Assembly (NCBI GenBank): GCA_009783085.1
Contig: WRHU01000007.1
Location: forward strand, 1 to 64,000
Origin: Coriobacteriia bacterium
GTDB lineage: Bacteria > Actinomycetota > Coriobacteriia > Coriobacteriales > UBA8131
DNA: 64,000 nt
Direction: 5' to 3'
Shown here: positions 1 through 8,149 of the stretch, in pieces
How the letters are laid out: each line of letters starts with the position of its first letter
Numbering within the stretch: position 1 is the stretch's first letter
Made by a program: the position numbers and the translations under genes
Notes under the pieces: generated by a model
Told to the model about the DNA's origin: nothing
The model's database searches: none
The model's input: only the letters and a program-made list of their open reading frames with translations

Positions 1-344
1 CCCTCGTTGCAGAGAACCTTGGTTGAAAGCTCCATAACCTGCTGTGCGCCGGCTGTTATAATTAAATCGTCTTCGCCCTTTTTAAATATATCTTTTTGTT
101 CCAAATCGGCTTTAAGCCACTCTCGTAGCTTCGGATAACCCTCCGTAACGGCGTATTGGAGCGCGGTTACGGGTTCTTCACGCAGAATGTCGGCGGTTAT
201 TTGCGCGAGTTTTTCTGCCGGAAAGGCTTCGGAAGAGGGATTCCCCGCCGCGAACGGAATGACCGAGGGGTCGGCGGTAAATTTAAAAATTTCCCTTATA
301 ACCGAGGGTTTGAGATTTTTTATTCTGTCGGAATAAGCGTTCAT
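1..344 (-). CDS. PLP-dependent aminotransferase, class I/II, N-terminal part (gene runs off the window)
   Basis: The first 114 codons read as the start of a fold-type I aminotransferase of the 2-aminoadipate/aromatic type. The N-terminus (MNAYSDRIKNLKPSVIREIF) leads into the substrate-loop signature FAAGNPSSEAFP, then LQYAVTEGYPKLREWL and IITAGAQQVMEL, all typical of this family. The PLP lysine lies beyond the window. The ATG at 344 follows an AAAGGAATG ribosome-binding site. The exact substrate cannot be told from this part. Codon choice (AAATTTAAAAATTT stretches mixed with CCG and GCG) looks more clostridial than that of the neighbouring genes. It could therefore be a transferred gene or a contig artefact. 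Confidence 0.8.
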   Translation of the reverse strand, partial: MNAYSDRIKNLKPSVIREIFKFTADPSVIPFAAGNPSSEAFPAEKLAQITADILREEPVTALQYAVTEGYPKLREWLKADLEQKDIFKKGEDDLIITAGAQQVMELSTKVLCNE

Positions 345-388
345 ACTAATCATTCCTTTTTTGTTTCATAGATATTTTTTCCGTGTTT

Positions 389-407
389 CCCCCCCCGCCC
401 CCCCGCC
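389..407. repeat. Interrupted homopolymer: C8-G-C7-G-CC
   Basis: Two long C runs (G runs on the minus strand) lie about 45-63 bases upstream of the aminotransferase start at 344. Runs of this length are prone to slippage and to sequencing error. The rest of 345-468 shows no gene. The 3' flank of the repeat-protein gene has only a weak imperfect hairpin around 440-462. Confidence 0.8.
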
Positions 408-468
408 TACATAAATACCTTGTATCATTCCTTGGTTCGGCCTTGCTCGCTAGAGCAGCCAATACCTT

Positions 469-2463
469 TTAGCCAATCTTTTTGAGCCAATCGCTGTGGA
501 CATATCCTTCCACGCCATTGTAGGTCGTTTTATACCAAGGGCTTCCTGCGCTTGCCGCGCCAGTAACGGTTAACGTTGTTCCCTTAGGGATAAGGGCTAG
601 CACTTCTTGATCCATGCCAGGACCAGAACGGAAGTTGAGCTTAGTCGCAGTGGTTGTGTATTGGCCAGCAACGCCGTCTGAAGCAGCAGGCTGAGCAGGT
701 GCTGCAGGCTCAGTAGGAGCAGGAGCAGCAGGTGTTGCGGGCTCAGCAGGAGCCACAGCTGCATTAAAGACTACATGCGGGAAGTTTGCGGTGAGATCCG
801 CTTCGGTCTTTATCTGAGGGAATTGAGCCTTGAAATCCTCAAAGCTTACGCCCGGCAACAAAAGCTTGCCACCTTCAAGGGTAGCGGCAGGAAATGCTGC
901 CTTTACCTCATCAAAGGTCAACTTTGGACCAGGCAACGCAGCGTTAAAAGTTACGTCAGGGAAGATTGCTCTGAGGTCAGCCTCAGTTTCAAATTGCGGG
1001 AACCTAGCCTTAAAAGCCTCAAAGCTTATGCCTGGCAGCACCAGTTTGCCGCCTTCAAAGGTTGCATCAGGAAATACTGCTTTAATCTCGTCAAAACTCA
1101 AGGTGCCAACTTGTGGCGCACTCGGAGTTGTTACCTGAGGAGGAGTTATGCTCACAGAGTCTGAGTTACATTTCTGCAGACCAAAAATGAGCCCCAAGAT
1201 GAGTGCAAGTGCGAGGAGGGCAAGCGCAATCCACAGCCATCCAAACGGGAATTTTTTCTTCTTTATTCGTGGAGCCCTAAGCGAAAGGTCTGCGTCAGGC
1301 AAGTGAACATCTGGTCCCTCGATGCTAATGTCGCCAAACTTAGCTTTGAGCGCATCGAGCGTAATGCCCGGGAACTTCGCCTGCAAGGCTGCAAGCGATA
1401 GACCAGCAGGCAACACGAGCTTGCCACCCTTAAGAGCAATGCCGGGGAACGCAGCCTTGAGAGCGTCAAAGCTAATGTCGGGCAAGCCCACGTTTACCTT
1501 TGGAGCATGAATACCAACATTTGGCAGCCCAACATCAGGAAACTCAATGTCACCAAACTTGGCCTTGAGCGCATCAAGCGTAATGTCGGGGAACTTAGCC
1601 TGTAAAGCTGCAAGCGATAGACCAGCAGGCAACACGAGCTTGCCACCCTTAAGAGCTATACCGGGGAATGCAGCCTTGAGAGCATCGAAGCTAATGTCGG
1701 GAAGGCCAATGCCTACCTTTGGTGCTTTGATGTCAATGTTTGGCATCCCCACACCAGGAAACTCAACATCACCAAACTTGGCCTTGAGCGCATCAAGCGT
1801 AATGCCCGGGAACTTAGCCTGTATGGCAGCCAAAGACAAACCAGCAGGCAGCACGAGCTTGCCACCACCCAGCTTAATGCCGGGGAATGCTGCTTTGAGC
1901 ATATCAAAATTGAAATCAGGAGCGTTAATGCCTATCTTGGGTGCTTTAATGTCCACGCCAGGAAGCGAAACGCCTACACCCGGCATAGAGGCAGATAGGC
2001 CAGGCAGTTCAAAGTCTGACAAAATGTCCTTAGGAGTAACAAACTCGACACCGCCAAACGTGGCAATAAGTGCATCGAGAGAGATGTCGGGGAACTTGGC
2101 CTTGAAGTCTGCCAAAGACAGGCTTGGAAGCACCAGTTTGCCACCCTCAATTCGAGCATCAGGAATCCTGAGCTTCAGCGCATCAAGTTCTGCATTAATC
2201 GTCTTGACGTCAGCATCTGGCAGGGAAATATCGCACGTTCCCTCCGTCATGCATATCAGACAAAAATGCGCTACACGATTCTCAAAAGAATCTGCAAAAC
2301 GATACGCTTCCTCGCAGGTTGCGAATGGGCCGTGCCACTTTCCGTAAATGCCATCGGTATCGGTATTCGCAAAACCTCTACCCTCGTTACAATACTCGCA
2401 GGTTTCTCTATGTAGAGTAGCCCGCTCTTTCTTGCTGAAACTTTCAAATACCCAGTACTTCAT
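469..2463 (-). CDS. Unrecognised repeat protein: zinc-finger-like N-terminus, one membrane span, C-terminal SH3b domain
   Basis: The 664-residue protein has four visible parts. Residues 1-75 form a small Cys/His domain (H-x3-C-x2-C near 18-25 and C-x2-C near 69-72, with a KWHGPF motif). It resembles short nucleic-acid- or metal-binding-like N-terminal domains, but the function is unknown. Residues about 100-390 carry four copies of a repeat with core GGKLVLP, then LSLAALQAKFP and ITLDALKAKFGD; copies 2-4 are about 72 residues apart, with proline-rich spacers. A KKKK stop and a hydrophobic segment (about 405-428) follow, predicting N-in, C-out. After it come two more repeat copies (about 466-505 and 526-565), a Pro/Ala/Thr-rich stalk, and a bacterial SH3 domain (about 600-664, with LNFRSGPG). 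The start is supported by AAAGGAGGT. No family name is claimed. Confidence 0.85.
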   Translation of the reverse strand: MKYWVFESFSKKERATLHRETCEYCNEGRGFANTDTDGIYGKWHGPFATCEEAYRFADSFENRVAHFCLICMTEGTCDISLPDADVKTINAELDALKLRIPDARIEGGKLVLPSLSLADFKAKFPDISLDALIATFGGVEFVTPKDILSDFELPGLSASMPGVGVSLPGVDIKAPKIGINAPDFNFDMLKAAFPGIKLGGGKLVLPAGLSLAAIQAKFPGITLDALKAKFGDVEFPGVGMPNIDIKAPKVGIGLPDISFDALKAAFPGIALKGGKLVLPAGLSLAALQAKFPDITLDALKAKFGDIEFPDVGLPNVGIHAPKVNVGLPDISFDALKAAFPGIALKGGKLVLPAGLSLAALQAKFPGITLDALKAKFGDISIEGPDVHLPDADLSLRAPRIKKKKFPFGWLWIALALLALALILGLIFGLQKCNSDSVSITPPQVTTPSAPQVGTLSFDEIKAVFPDATFEGGKLVLPGISFEAFKARFPQFETEADLRAIFPDVTFNAALPGPKLTFDEVKAAFPAATLEGGKLLLPGVSFEDFKAQFPQIKTEADLTANFPHVVFNAAVAPAEPATPAAPAPTEPAAPAQPAASDGVAGQYTTTATKLNFRSGPGMDQEVLALIPKGTTLTVTGAASAGSPWYKTTYNGVEGYVHSDWLKKIG

Positions 2464-2481
2464 CCCACCTACCTCCTTTGC

Positions 2482-2541
2482 TTAAACATAGGCTAATGCA
2501 TAAGCGCTGGTTGTGGTTGCTTTGCAGCTCCAGAACTTCAT
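2482..2541 (-). CDS. Possible 19-residue leader peptide upstream of the repeat-protein gene
   Basis: An ATG preceded by GGAGG at a 7-base distance opens a frame of 19 codons (MKFWSCKATTTSAYALAYV) that stops at 2482-2484. The stop lies directly next to the AAAGGAGGT ribosome-binding site of the 664-residue protein, so ribosomes on the small frame would influence access to that site. The peptide has no family resemblance. Only the two strong Shine-Dalgarno sequences and the tight spacing support it. Confidence 0.35.
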   Translation of the reverse strand: MKFWSCKATTTSAYALAYV

Positions 2542-2668
2542 GCAAAAACCTCCATTGCTTAAGTTTAGCAAATAGTTGCCTAAAAGCGAGGGGCAATATA
2601 AATTTTGTGAAAATGGGATAAAAAGCAGCTTGAGCGCACGGTGTGCCAGCATGAGCAATGAGGTCTCA

Positions 2669-4378
2669 TCAAGCCAAGAATTTTTCGACAAGTTCAAGGT
2701 CTGAAACTACGGGAACGTACTCCTGACCTCGCTTTTGTCGCGTTTCGCGCCCCTTTCCGGTGAGCATAACAACGGTTTTTCCGCTTGGGTCGCTGAGTGC
2801 ATCGGTAAGGGCGGTCTTGATGGCTTCCTCGCGGTCGCAGATTATCTGAAAATCGCCGTTTTGCGCCTCCACAAAAGAAGCAATTTGCTCGCATATCTGC
2901 TCGACGGGCTCTTCTCCGGCATCTTCTTCGGTAAGATAGGTCATGTTGCAAAAGCGTCCTGCCAGCGTGCCAAGCTCCTCGCGCCGTCCGAGCGCCTTGT
3001 AGCCTGGGCAACCAAACAAAATAGTGCGCCGTGTGTGGGGATACTCGGCTTCAACCGAGGCAAACAGGCGCTCAAAGCTCATCCAGTTGTGCGCGTAGTC
3101 AATGATGACAACTGCTCCATTGGGCAAGCGCATCACCTCCATGCGTCCCGGAACACGTGCGTCAAACAGCCCGGTGTGAATATATTCCTCGGGTACACCA
3201 AGCACCCGCGCTATAGCTATGGCAGCAAGTGCGTTTTCAACATTAAACGTGCCCGTCATGCCAAGGGTAAATTGACTTATTGGCTCACATTCCGAGAAAC
3301 GCCCGTGGCAAGCAACGAAGGTTTCAAAGCGCAGTCCGTCAAAACCATTTTCTTGAACGGGCTTGATTTGCCTTGCGTATAGGTCAGGGGCTTGCAGCAA
3401 GTCGGTGTTGTGGAGGATCTCGGTGGTTTGATTTTTGTTTTGCCCATCAGGCTCAACAGCAAAACTCACAATTTGTTCCTGAGGGCGCTTCGCAACTGCT
3501 GCCTCCCACACGGGCTTTGCCTCACTCATTCCCAGATTAACAACAGCAGTCTTACACCGCTCAAACAACAGCAGTTTTGAGTTGAGATAATCCTCTGCGT
3601 TAGGGTGCTCAATGGGGGAGATGTGATCCTCGCCGATATTAAGAAAGCAACCTACATCAAAGGTCACGCCAGCAACGCGCTCGTATTTGAGTCCCTGACT
3701 TGAAACCTCCATAACCAGGTGCTGTATGCCTGAGTTTGCCGCATTGGCAAAATGTTGATGAAGCTCAAAAATCTCGGGCGTGGTAAGGTGGGACTCAAAG
3801 TTTTCCACTCCATCAAAGGTGTCAATGCTCGAAAGAATGGCGGTAGGGGGGCGACCCTCTGCCGAAGCCCACGCATCAAGAATGCTTTTTACATAATACG
3901 CCGTAGTCGATTTTCCTTTAGTACCTGTAATGCCAATAGTAGTGATGCGCTGCCATGCGTAGTTGTGATAGTAATTTGCGATGAGCGGCAAGGCAGTGCG
4001 CAGATTGCTTACCTCAATAGCAAGTGCCTTGCTATTACGCAAAGCCCAGTCGAGTGTTTTCTCGTCGAGAAAATCGCTCTCATACACAAAGGCAGCAGCA
4101 CCCTGTTCAAGGGCGTCCTGCAGGTAACGTTTATTAAAGTGTGAGCCTTTGCACACAAAAAGCCAGTCCTGTTTGACTTCGCGCGAGTCATAGCTAATGC
4201 CGAGAATAGGTAGGTTTACGCTCGGAGGGAGTTCTTGATTTTTGCTCTCAAAATCCTGCGGAAGCCCTGCCGCAGCGACACGCACCAAAATCCCTGCATC
4301 TTCAAAGAGCGCAAGATAGTGACACAGTTCATCTGCCACGTTAGAAGTGTTGGGAATATTTTGCTGATCTATTGTCAT
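2669..4378 (-). CDS. murE: UDP-N-acetylmuramyl-tripeptide synthetase (MurE-type Mur ligase)
   Basis: A cytoplasmic ATP-dependent Mur ligase that adds the third stem-peptide residue to UDP-MurNAc-L-Ala-D-Glu. It shows the MurE N-terminal domain, the P-loop GTKGKSTT (about residue 149), LTTPEIFELH and VMEVSSQGL (substrate-binding region), the central motif GTFNVENALAAIAI, and a C-terminal domain with DYAHNW and GKGRE. The meso-diaminopimelate signature DNPR is absent; at that place the protein reads TEEDAGEEP (about 477-485). The third amino acid is therefore probably not meso-DAP but Lys, Orn or another residue. ATG 4378 was chosen because it is the family-like start; a TTG at 4384 is also in frame, and no good ribosome-binding site is visible. 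The gene is divergent from murC. Confidence 0.88.
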   Translation of the reverse strand: MTIDQQNIPNTSNVADELCHYLALFEDAGILVRVAAAGLPQDFESKNQELPPSVNLPILGISYDSREVKQDWLFVCKGSHFNKRYLQDALEQGAAAFVYESDFLDEKTLDWALRNSKALAIEVSNLRTALPLIANYYHNYAWQRITTIGITGTKGKSTTAYYVKSILDAWASAEGRPPTAILSSIDTFDGVENFESHLTTPEIFELHQHFANAANSGIQHLVMEVSSQGLKYERVAGVTFDVGCFLNIGEDHISPIEHPNAEDYLNSKLLLFERCKTAVVNLGMSEAKPVWEAAVAKRPQEQIVSFAVEPDGQNKNQTTEILHNTDLLQAPDLYARQIKPVQENGFDGLRFETFVACHGRFSECEPISQFTLGMTGTFNVENALAAIAIARVLGVPEEYIHTGLFDARVPGRMEVMRLPNGAVVIIDYAHNWMSFERLFASVEAEYPHTRRTILFGCPGYKALGRREELGTLAGRFCNMTYLTEEDAGEEPVEQICEQIASFVEAQNGDFQIICDREEAIKTALTDALSDPSGKTVVMLTGKGRETRQKRGQEYVPVVSDLELVEKFLA

Positions 4379-4429
4379 GAGCAAAGTCTAGCACAAGCCC
4401 CTCGGCGTAGTTGCTCGGCACATACCTAC

Positions 4430-4438
4430 GGGGGGGGG
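4430..4438. repeat. G9 homopolymer between murE and murC
   Basis: Nine consecutive G residues lie about 52 bases upstream of the murE start and about 115 bases upstream of murC, in the divergent promoter region. A tract of this length can slip and could alter promoter spacing, but no flanking -35/-10 pair could be assigned with confidence. Confidence 0.7.
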
Positions 4439-4553
4439 CAGTTCGGCAGGCACCTCCAAGGCTATCAAGATACGCTGCAAGCTCAGCACCTCCTAGCCTC
4501 AACATCTGCTATCATCGTATCATCATAAAAGTTACATCAGAAGTAGGGTATCT

Positions 4554-5951
4554 ATGCAATTGAAAGAAACGCAAGACGTGCCTACGCCTCTTGAGCGTGT
4601 GCATTTTATTGGTGTGAGTGGTTCAGGCATGGCGGGGGTCGCGCTTATCGCTCACAAACGGGGGATACAAGTAAGTGGTTCGGACCTCAAAGAGAGCTCC
4701 TACGTGCAGGCATTGCTGCGCGAGGGTGTGGCGTTGAGTTTTACGCAAAACGCTGAAAACGTTACTAAGGCAAACCCTGATTTAGTGGTTGTTTCGACGG
4801 CAATTCCACAGAGCAATCCAGAATATCGAGCAGCGCAAGAGCAAAACATTCCGGTGTGGTCGCGCGCCCGCATGCTTGCCTATCTGGGTGAGGATTTGAA
4901 AACCCTGGCGGTTGCTGGCACGCATGGTAAAACAACTACCTCGTCGCTGCTGGCGACCTCGCTGGTGCGCCTTGGCGCAGATCCAAGTTTTCTTATTGGC
5001 GGCGTTGTTGAGGGTCTTGAGGCAAGCGCACAGCTGGGAACAGGCCCGTATTATGTTATTGAGGCAGATGAGTCTGACGGCTCCTTTGTTCACTTTAATC
5101 CGCACGTGGCGATTGTTACCAATGTTGAAGCCGATCACCTTGACCACTTTAAGAGCCTTGATGAGATACGAGCATCGTTTGCCGCCTTTTTGGACAAGGT
5201 TACAGACGACGGGCTTGTTATCGCCTGCGCCGATTGTCCTGTACTCATGGACTTGGTGCGTGCAAGCGGCAAGCCTTTTATAAGTTATGGTACGAGCGAG
5301 GACGCTAACGTGCGCTTTGAAGCGACCGATGTTTCAGGATTTGAAATTACCTATGCAGATGGCGCCACGCAAACCTTTGCGCTCGGCGCCACTCCGGGTC
5401 TTCACAATATGCTTAATGCTACCGCTGTTGCTGCTGCCCTCGATTGGCTTGGATTTGACCGTCAAGCTACCGCTGATGCGATAGCGGCTTTTAGTGGTGT
5501 GCATCGTCGCTTTGACCGCATTGGCGAGGCCAATGGAGTGCTGGTTGTTGATGATTATGGACATCATCCTACCGAGGTTGCAGCAACGCTTGAGGCGGCT
5601 GCCGGTCTTGGATATGAGCGGGTGCATGTGCTGTTTCAGCCGCATCGCTATACTCGCACGCAGGCATTTATGGGTGAGTTTGCCCGTGCTTTTGATGCTG
5701 CTAGCACCATTACGTTGATGGATATTTTTCCTGCCGGAGAAGCCCCGCTGCCAAACATTACCTCCGCCGCTTTAATGGAGGCTATCAAGCTGCATAATCC
5801 TGCAGCCGAGATTTGTCTTGTTGCCGAGCGTGCTAACATTGTCGAAACTTTGTGCGCACTTGCTCAGCCAGGCGATGTTGTGATTACTATGGGTGCGGGC
5901 GACGTAACGGCTCTTGCTCCGCAGGTACTTGCTGCACTGGAGAGGGCTTAG
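4554..5951 (+). CDS. murC: UDP-N-acetylmuramate--L-alanine ligase
   Basis: A 465-residue Mur ligase of normal MurC length that joins L-alanine to UDP-MurNAc in the cytoplasm. Motifs: the N-terminal Rossmann-like GVSGSGMAG (about 21-29), the P-loop AGTHGKTTTSSLL (about 121-133), EADESDGSF, NVEADHLDHF, GVHRRFDRIG and DDYGHHPTEV, all MurC hallmarks. It opens a cell-wall and division cluster with murB and ftsQ on the same strand. About 100 bases of short repeats separate it from murB. Confidence 0.95.
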   Translation: MQLKETQDVPTPLERVHFIGVSGSGMAGVALIAHKRGIQVSGSDLKESSYVQALLREGVALSFTQNAENVTKANPDLVVVSTAIPQSNPEYRAAQEQNIPVWSRARMLAYLGEDLKTLAVAGTHGKTTTSSLLATSLVRLGADPSFLIGGVVEGLEASAQLGTGPYYVIEADESDGSFVHFNPHVAIVTNVEADHLDHFKSLDEIRASFAAFLDKVTDDGLVIACADCPVLMDLVRASGKPFISYGTSEDANVRFEATDVSGFEITYADGATQTFALGATPGLHNMLNATAVAAALDWLGFDRQATADAIAAFSGVHRRFDRIGEANGVLVVDDYGHHPTEVAATLEAAAGLGYERVHVLFQPHRYTRTQAFMGEFARAFDAASTITLMDIFPAGEAPLPNITSAALMEAIKLHNPAAEICLVAERANIVETLCALAQPGDVVITMGAGDVTALAPQVLAALERA

Positions 5952-5993
5952 TGTTAGCGTCAAAGGAGGCGCAATGCTAGAGCCAAAAAGGTT

Positions 5994-6042
5994 CAATGTT
6001 AGAGAAGGCGCAATGTTAGAGAAGGCGCAATGTCAGAGGAGG
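5994..6042 (+). repeat. Tandem 17-bp repeats carrying duplicated start sites, in front of murB
   Basis: Two exact 17-bp units (CAATGTTAGAGAAGGCG, 5994-6010 and 6011-6027) are followed by a degenerate third (from 6028) and preceded by a weaker copy near 5972. Each unit contains a purine-rich Shine-Dalgarno-like stretch and an ATG, so the leader offers several small starts. One of them (ATG 6030-6032) opens a nine-residue frame, MSEEDQPAR, whose TGA overlaps the murB ATG as ATGA at 6056-6059. This would permit translational coupling. Confidence 0.75.
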
Positions 6043-6055
6043 ATCAGCCAGCACG

Positions 6056-6982
6056 ATGAGTGGCTTTGATGCATACTGCGAACTGCAGGGAATCCTTGAA
6101 GGTTCGGTTTTTGCCGATGAGCCCATGGCTCGGCATACGAGTTTTCGTATTGGAGGCCCAGCCGATTTGTATGTTGAGTGCGCCTCATTAAGCGACCTTA
6201 CCACCACGCTTGCGACGCTTGAGAAGCATACGTTGCCGTGGGCGGTTGTTGGCAAGGGGAGCAATCTTTTGGTGAGCGACGCCGGTTTTAGAGGTGCAAT
6301 TCTTACGCTTGGAGCTGGTTTTAAGGAAATCTCGCTGCCAGACATTGCCCAAAGTCAGCATTTGATTGTAGCAGGAGCGGGAGTCTTACTCTCTCATGTG
6401 GTGCGTGCTGCTTATAAGGGTGGGCTGTCAGGGCTTGAGTTTGGCATAGGTATTCCCGGCGTGTTGGGCGGGGCATTATTTATGAACGCCGGTACGGCAC
6501 AAGAGTGGATTGGGCGCACTGTCGAAAGCCTTACAGTACTGCGTCCGGGTCAGGGTCTTGTTCGTTATAAAGGTTCTGAGGTTCCGTGGCGGTATCGCTC
6601 ATCAGGGCTTCCAGCAGGGGATATTATTGTTGAGTGCGAATTACGCGTGCGTCCAAGTGCAAAAAAGCAAATAGAATTACACATGGAAAACTTGCTCGCA
6701 CGCCGCAGGAACTCGCAGCCGCTTAACAAGCCAAGCGCAGGCAGTACGTTTAAGAATCCCGTTGATGATTCTGCTGGTAGAATGATAGAAGCACTGGGAC
6801 TCAAGGGCTACACAGTGGGTGGCGCACAGGTTTCAGAAAAGCATGCTAATTTTATTGTAAATGATGATGGGGCGACGGCAGCAGATGTGATTGCTATAAT
6901 CGAACATATCAGACACTGCGTGAAAGAAGAGTATGGCACAGAATTACAGCCGGAAATCCGCTTCATCGGGTTCGAAGGGTAG
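6056..6982 (+). CDS. murB: UDP-N-acetylenolpyruvoylglucosamine reductase
   Basis: An FAD enzyme of 308 residues that reduces UDP-GlcNAc-enolpyruvate to UDP-MurNAc. It shows HTSFRIGGPADLYVE, VGKGSNLLVSD, the FAD-binding GLEFGIGIPGVLGGALFMNA, YRSSGLP (the type I Tyr-Arg segment), and the catalytic-serine motif SAGSTFKNP (about 223-231). The ATG at 6056 overlaps the stop of the nine-residue minicistron described in the repeat entry; AGGAGGA lies 12-17 bases upstream. The last 50 bases overlap ftsQ in another frame, which ties the two genes into one transcript. Confidence 0.95.
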   Translation: MSGFDAYCELQGILEGSVFADEPMARHTSFRIGGPADLYVECASLSDLTTTLATLEKHTLPWAVVGKGSNLLVSDAGFRGAILTLGAGFKEISLPDIAQSQHLIVAGAGVLLSHVVRAAYKGGLSGLEFGIGIPGVLGGALFMNAGTAQEWIGRTVESLTVLRPGQGLVRYKGSEVPWRYRSSGLPAGDIIVECELRVRPSAKKQIELHMENLLARRRNSQPLNKPSAGSTFKNPVDDSAGRMIEALGLKGYTVGGAQVSEKHANFIVNDDGATAADVIAIIEHIRHCVKEEYGTELQPEIRFIGFEG

Positions 6983-8132
6983 GGCACCCTCGAGCTCATC
7001 TCGTGCGGGCGCAGGCGGCGGTAGTGGTGCAGGCGGTCGTGGTAGCGTAGGCGGTGGCGCAGGCAGTCGTGCGGGCGCAGGCAGCACGGGCGGTGCATCT
7101 CGCACCAGCGGGGGCGGTGCATCTCGGACTGGCACAGGTCGCACTTCTCAGCAGTCCGCGCGCAGTTCCTCACCTCGAGCGGGGCAGAGTGCTCCAGGGC
7201 GTTCTGGCACACGCAGCCCTCAGCGTACTTCTCAGCGCACAGCGCAACAAAATCAACGTTCAAATAAGCAGGAGCGGCGACAATCTGGAGGCACGGTTAG
7301 GCAAGAGGCCATAACCGTTGGTGAGCAGCGCAGGCGTTCTCGTCGTGAGAATCGTAAGAAACAGGGCATTGCGTGGGGCGTGAGGTTGCTTATTGCCCTT
7401 GCCGTTGTTGTTGTTTTGGGAGTAGCAGGCATTGTGGTATACCAGTCGCCGGCGTTTTCGGTTAAAACGGTGCAGGTAAACGGTGCGAATCGCCTCACCA
7501 ACGAATACCTTGAGCAGGCGGCGGCTATTCCTGCGGATTCCACCTTGTTGCGGCTCGATGAAAAAGGTATTCTTGAGCGCCTCAAAGACGACCCTTGGAT
7601 TGCCAGTGCGCATCTTGAGCGACAGTTTCCCTCGACCTTGCTTCTTGTTATTGAGGAGCGCACTGCGGCAGCGGCGGTTGAGGTTTATCCTAGCATTATG
7701 GCAAATGAGCCGGGGTATTGGCTTATTTCAAGTGAGGGGCGGTGGCTTGGTGTGGTCGATAACGATGAGGCCCCCATTTTTATTGCTCTCGATGAGGTAA
7801 AAGACTATCCGCTCATTACCGACATTCATCGTTTGATAGCGCCCGTTTTTGGAGAAACGGCTACTGACGAAGGCATCGAAAACGCCCTTGCAGTTCTGGT
7901 TGGCTTTAGTCCTGAAATGCGCTCGTTGGTCGCAAGCGTTTCTGCGCCCGACCGCAACAAAACTGCGCTAACGCTCACCAATAATGTGTTGGTTATGTTT
8001 GGTGCGGCAGAGGACATTACGGCAAAGGAAACTGCCATAAAAACCCTGCTCAATGAACACCCCGACACGCTTATCTCTATCAACGTACGGGTCGCTAACC
8101 GACCAAGCTTTATCCCTTATGGGGAAGAATAA
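6933..8132 (+). CDS. ftsQ: FtsQ/DivIB-type division protein with a long low-complexity cytoplasmic tail
   Basis: A bitopic divisome protein. Residues 1 to about 145 are an unusually long Gly/Ser/Arg/Ala-rich tail. One membrane span follows (about 150-170, LLIALAVVVVLGVAGIVVY). The extracellular POTRA domain begins FSVKTVQVNGANRLTNEYLEQAA, then LERQFPSTLLLVIEERTAAAAVE, typical of FtsQ/DivIB. The start overlaps murB by 50 bases and has a GAAAGAAGAG stretch upstream. The tail is encoded by internally repeated DNA with a 24-bp period (for example 7089 and 7113), discussed with the other in-frame expansions. The family fit is strong in the POTRA part; the tail is not conserved. Confidence 0.88.
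   Translation: MAQNYSRKSASSGSKGRAPSSSSRAGAGGGSGAGGRGSVGGGAGSRAGAGSTGGASRTSGGGASRTGTGRTSQQSARSSSPRAGQSAPGRSGTRSPQRTSQRTAQQNQRSNKQERRQSGGTVRQEAITVGEQRRRSRRENRKKQGIAWGVRLLIALAVVVVLGVAGIVVYQSPAFSVKTVQVNGANRLTNEYLEQAAAIPADSTLLRLDEKGILERLKDDPWIASAHLERQFPSTLLLVIEERTAAAAVEVYPSIMANEPGYWLISSEGRWLGVVDNDEAPIFIALDEVKDYPLITDIHRLIAPVFGETATDEGIENALAVLVGFSPEMRSLVASVSAPDRNKTALTLTNNVLVMFGAAEDITAKETAIKTLLNEHPDTLISINVRVANRPSFIPYGEE
7089..7135 (+). repeat. 24-bp-period in-frame repeat within ftsQ
   Basis: The 14-base word GGCGGTGCATCTCG begins at 7089 and again at 7113, exactly 24 bases apart, within a longer Gly/Arg/Ser/Ala-coding stretch (about 7000-7150) of more degenerate related units. Confidence 0.7.
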
Positions 8133-8149
8133 AATGTGACACAATGCTC

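Noticed and set aside
1547-2347. A 266-codon plus-strand frame opposite the repeat protein, and shorter ones at 1322 and 775
   Set aside because: They mirror the minus-strand repeat gene. The minus frame has an RBS, domains and an SH3b match, and the plus frames have none.
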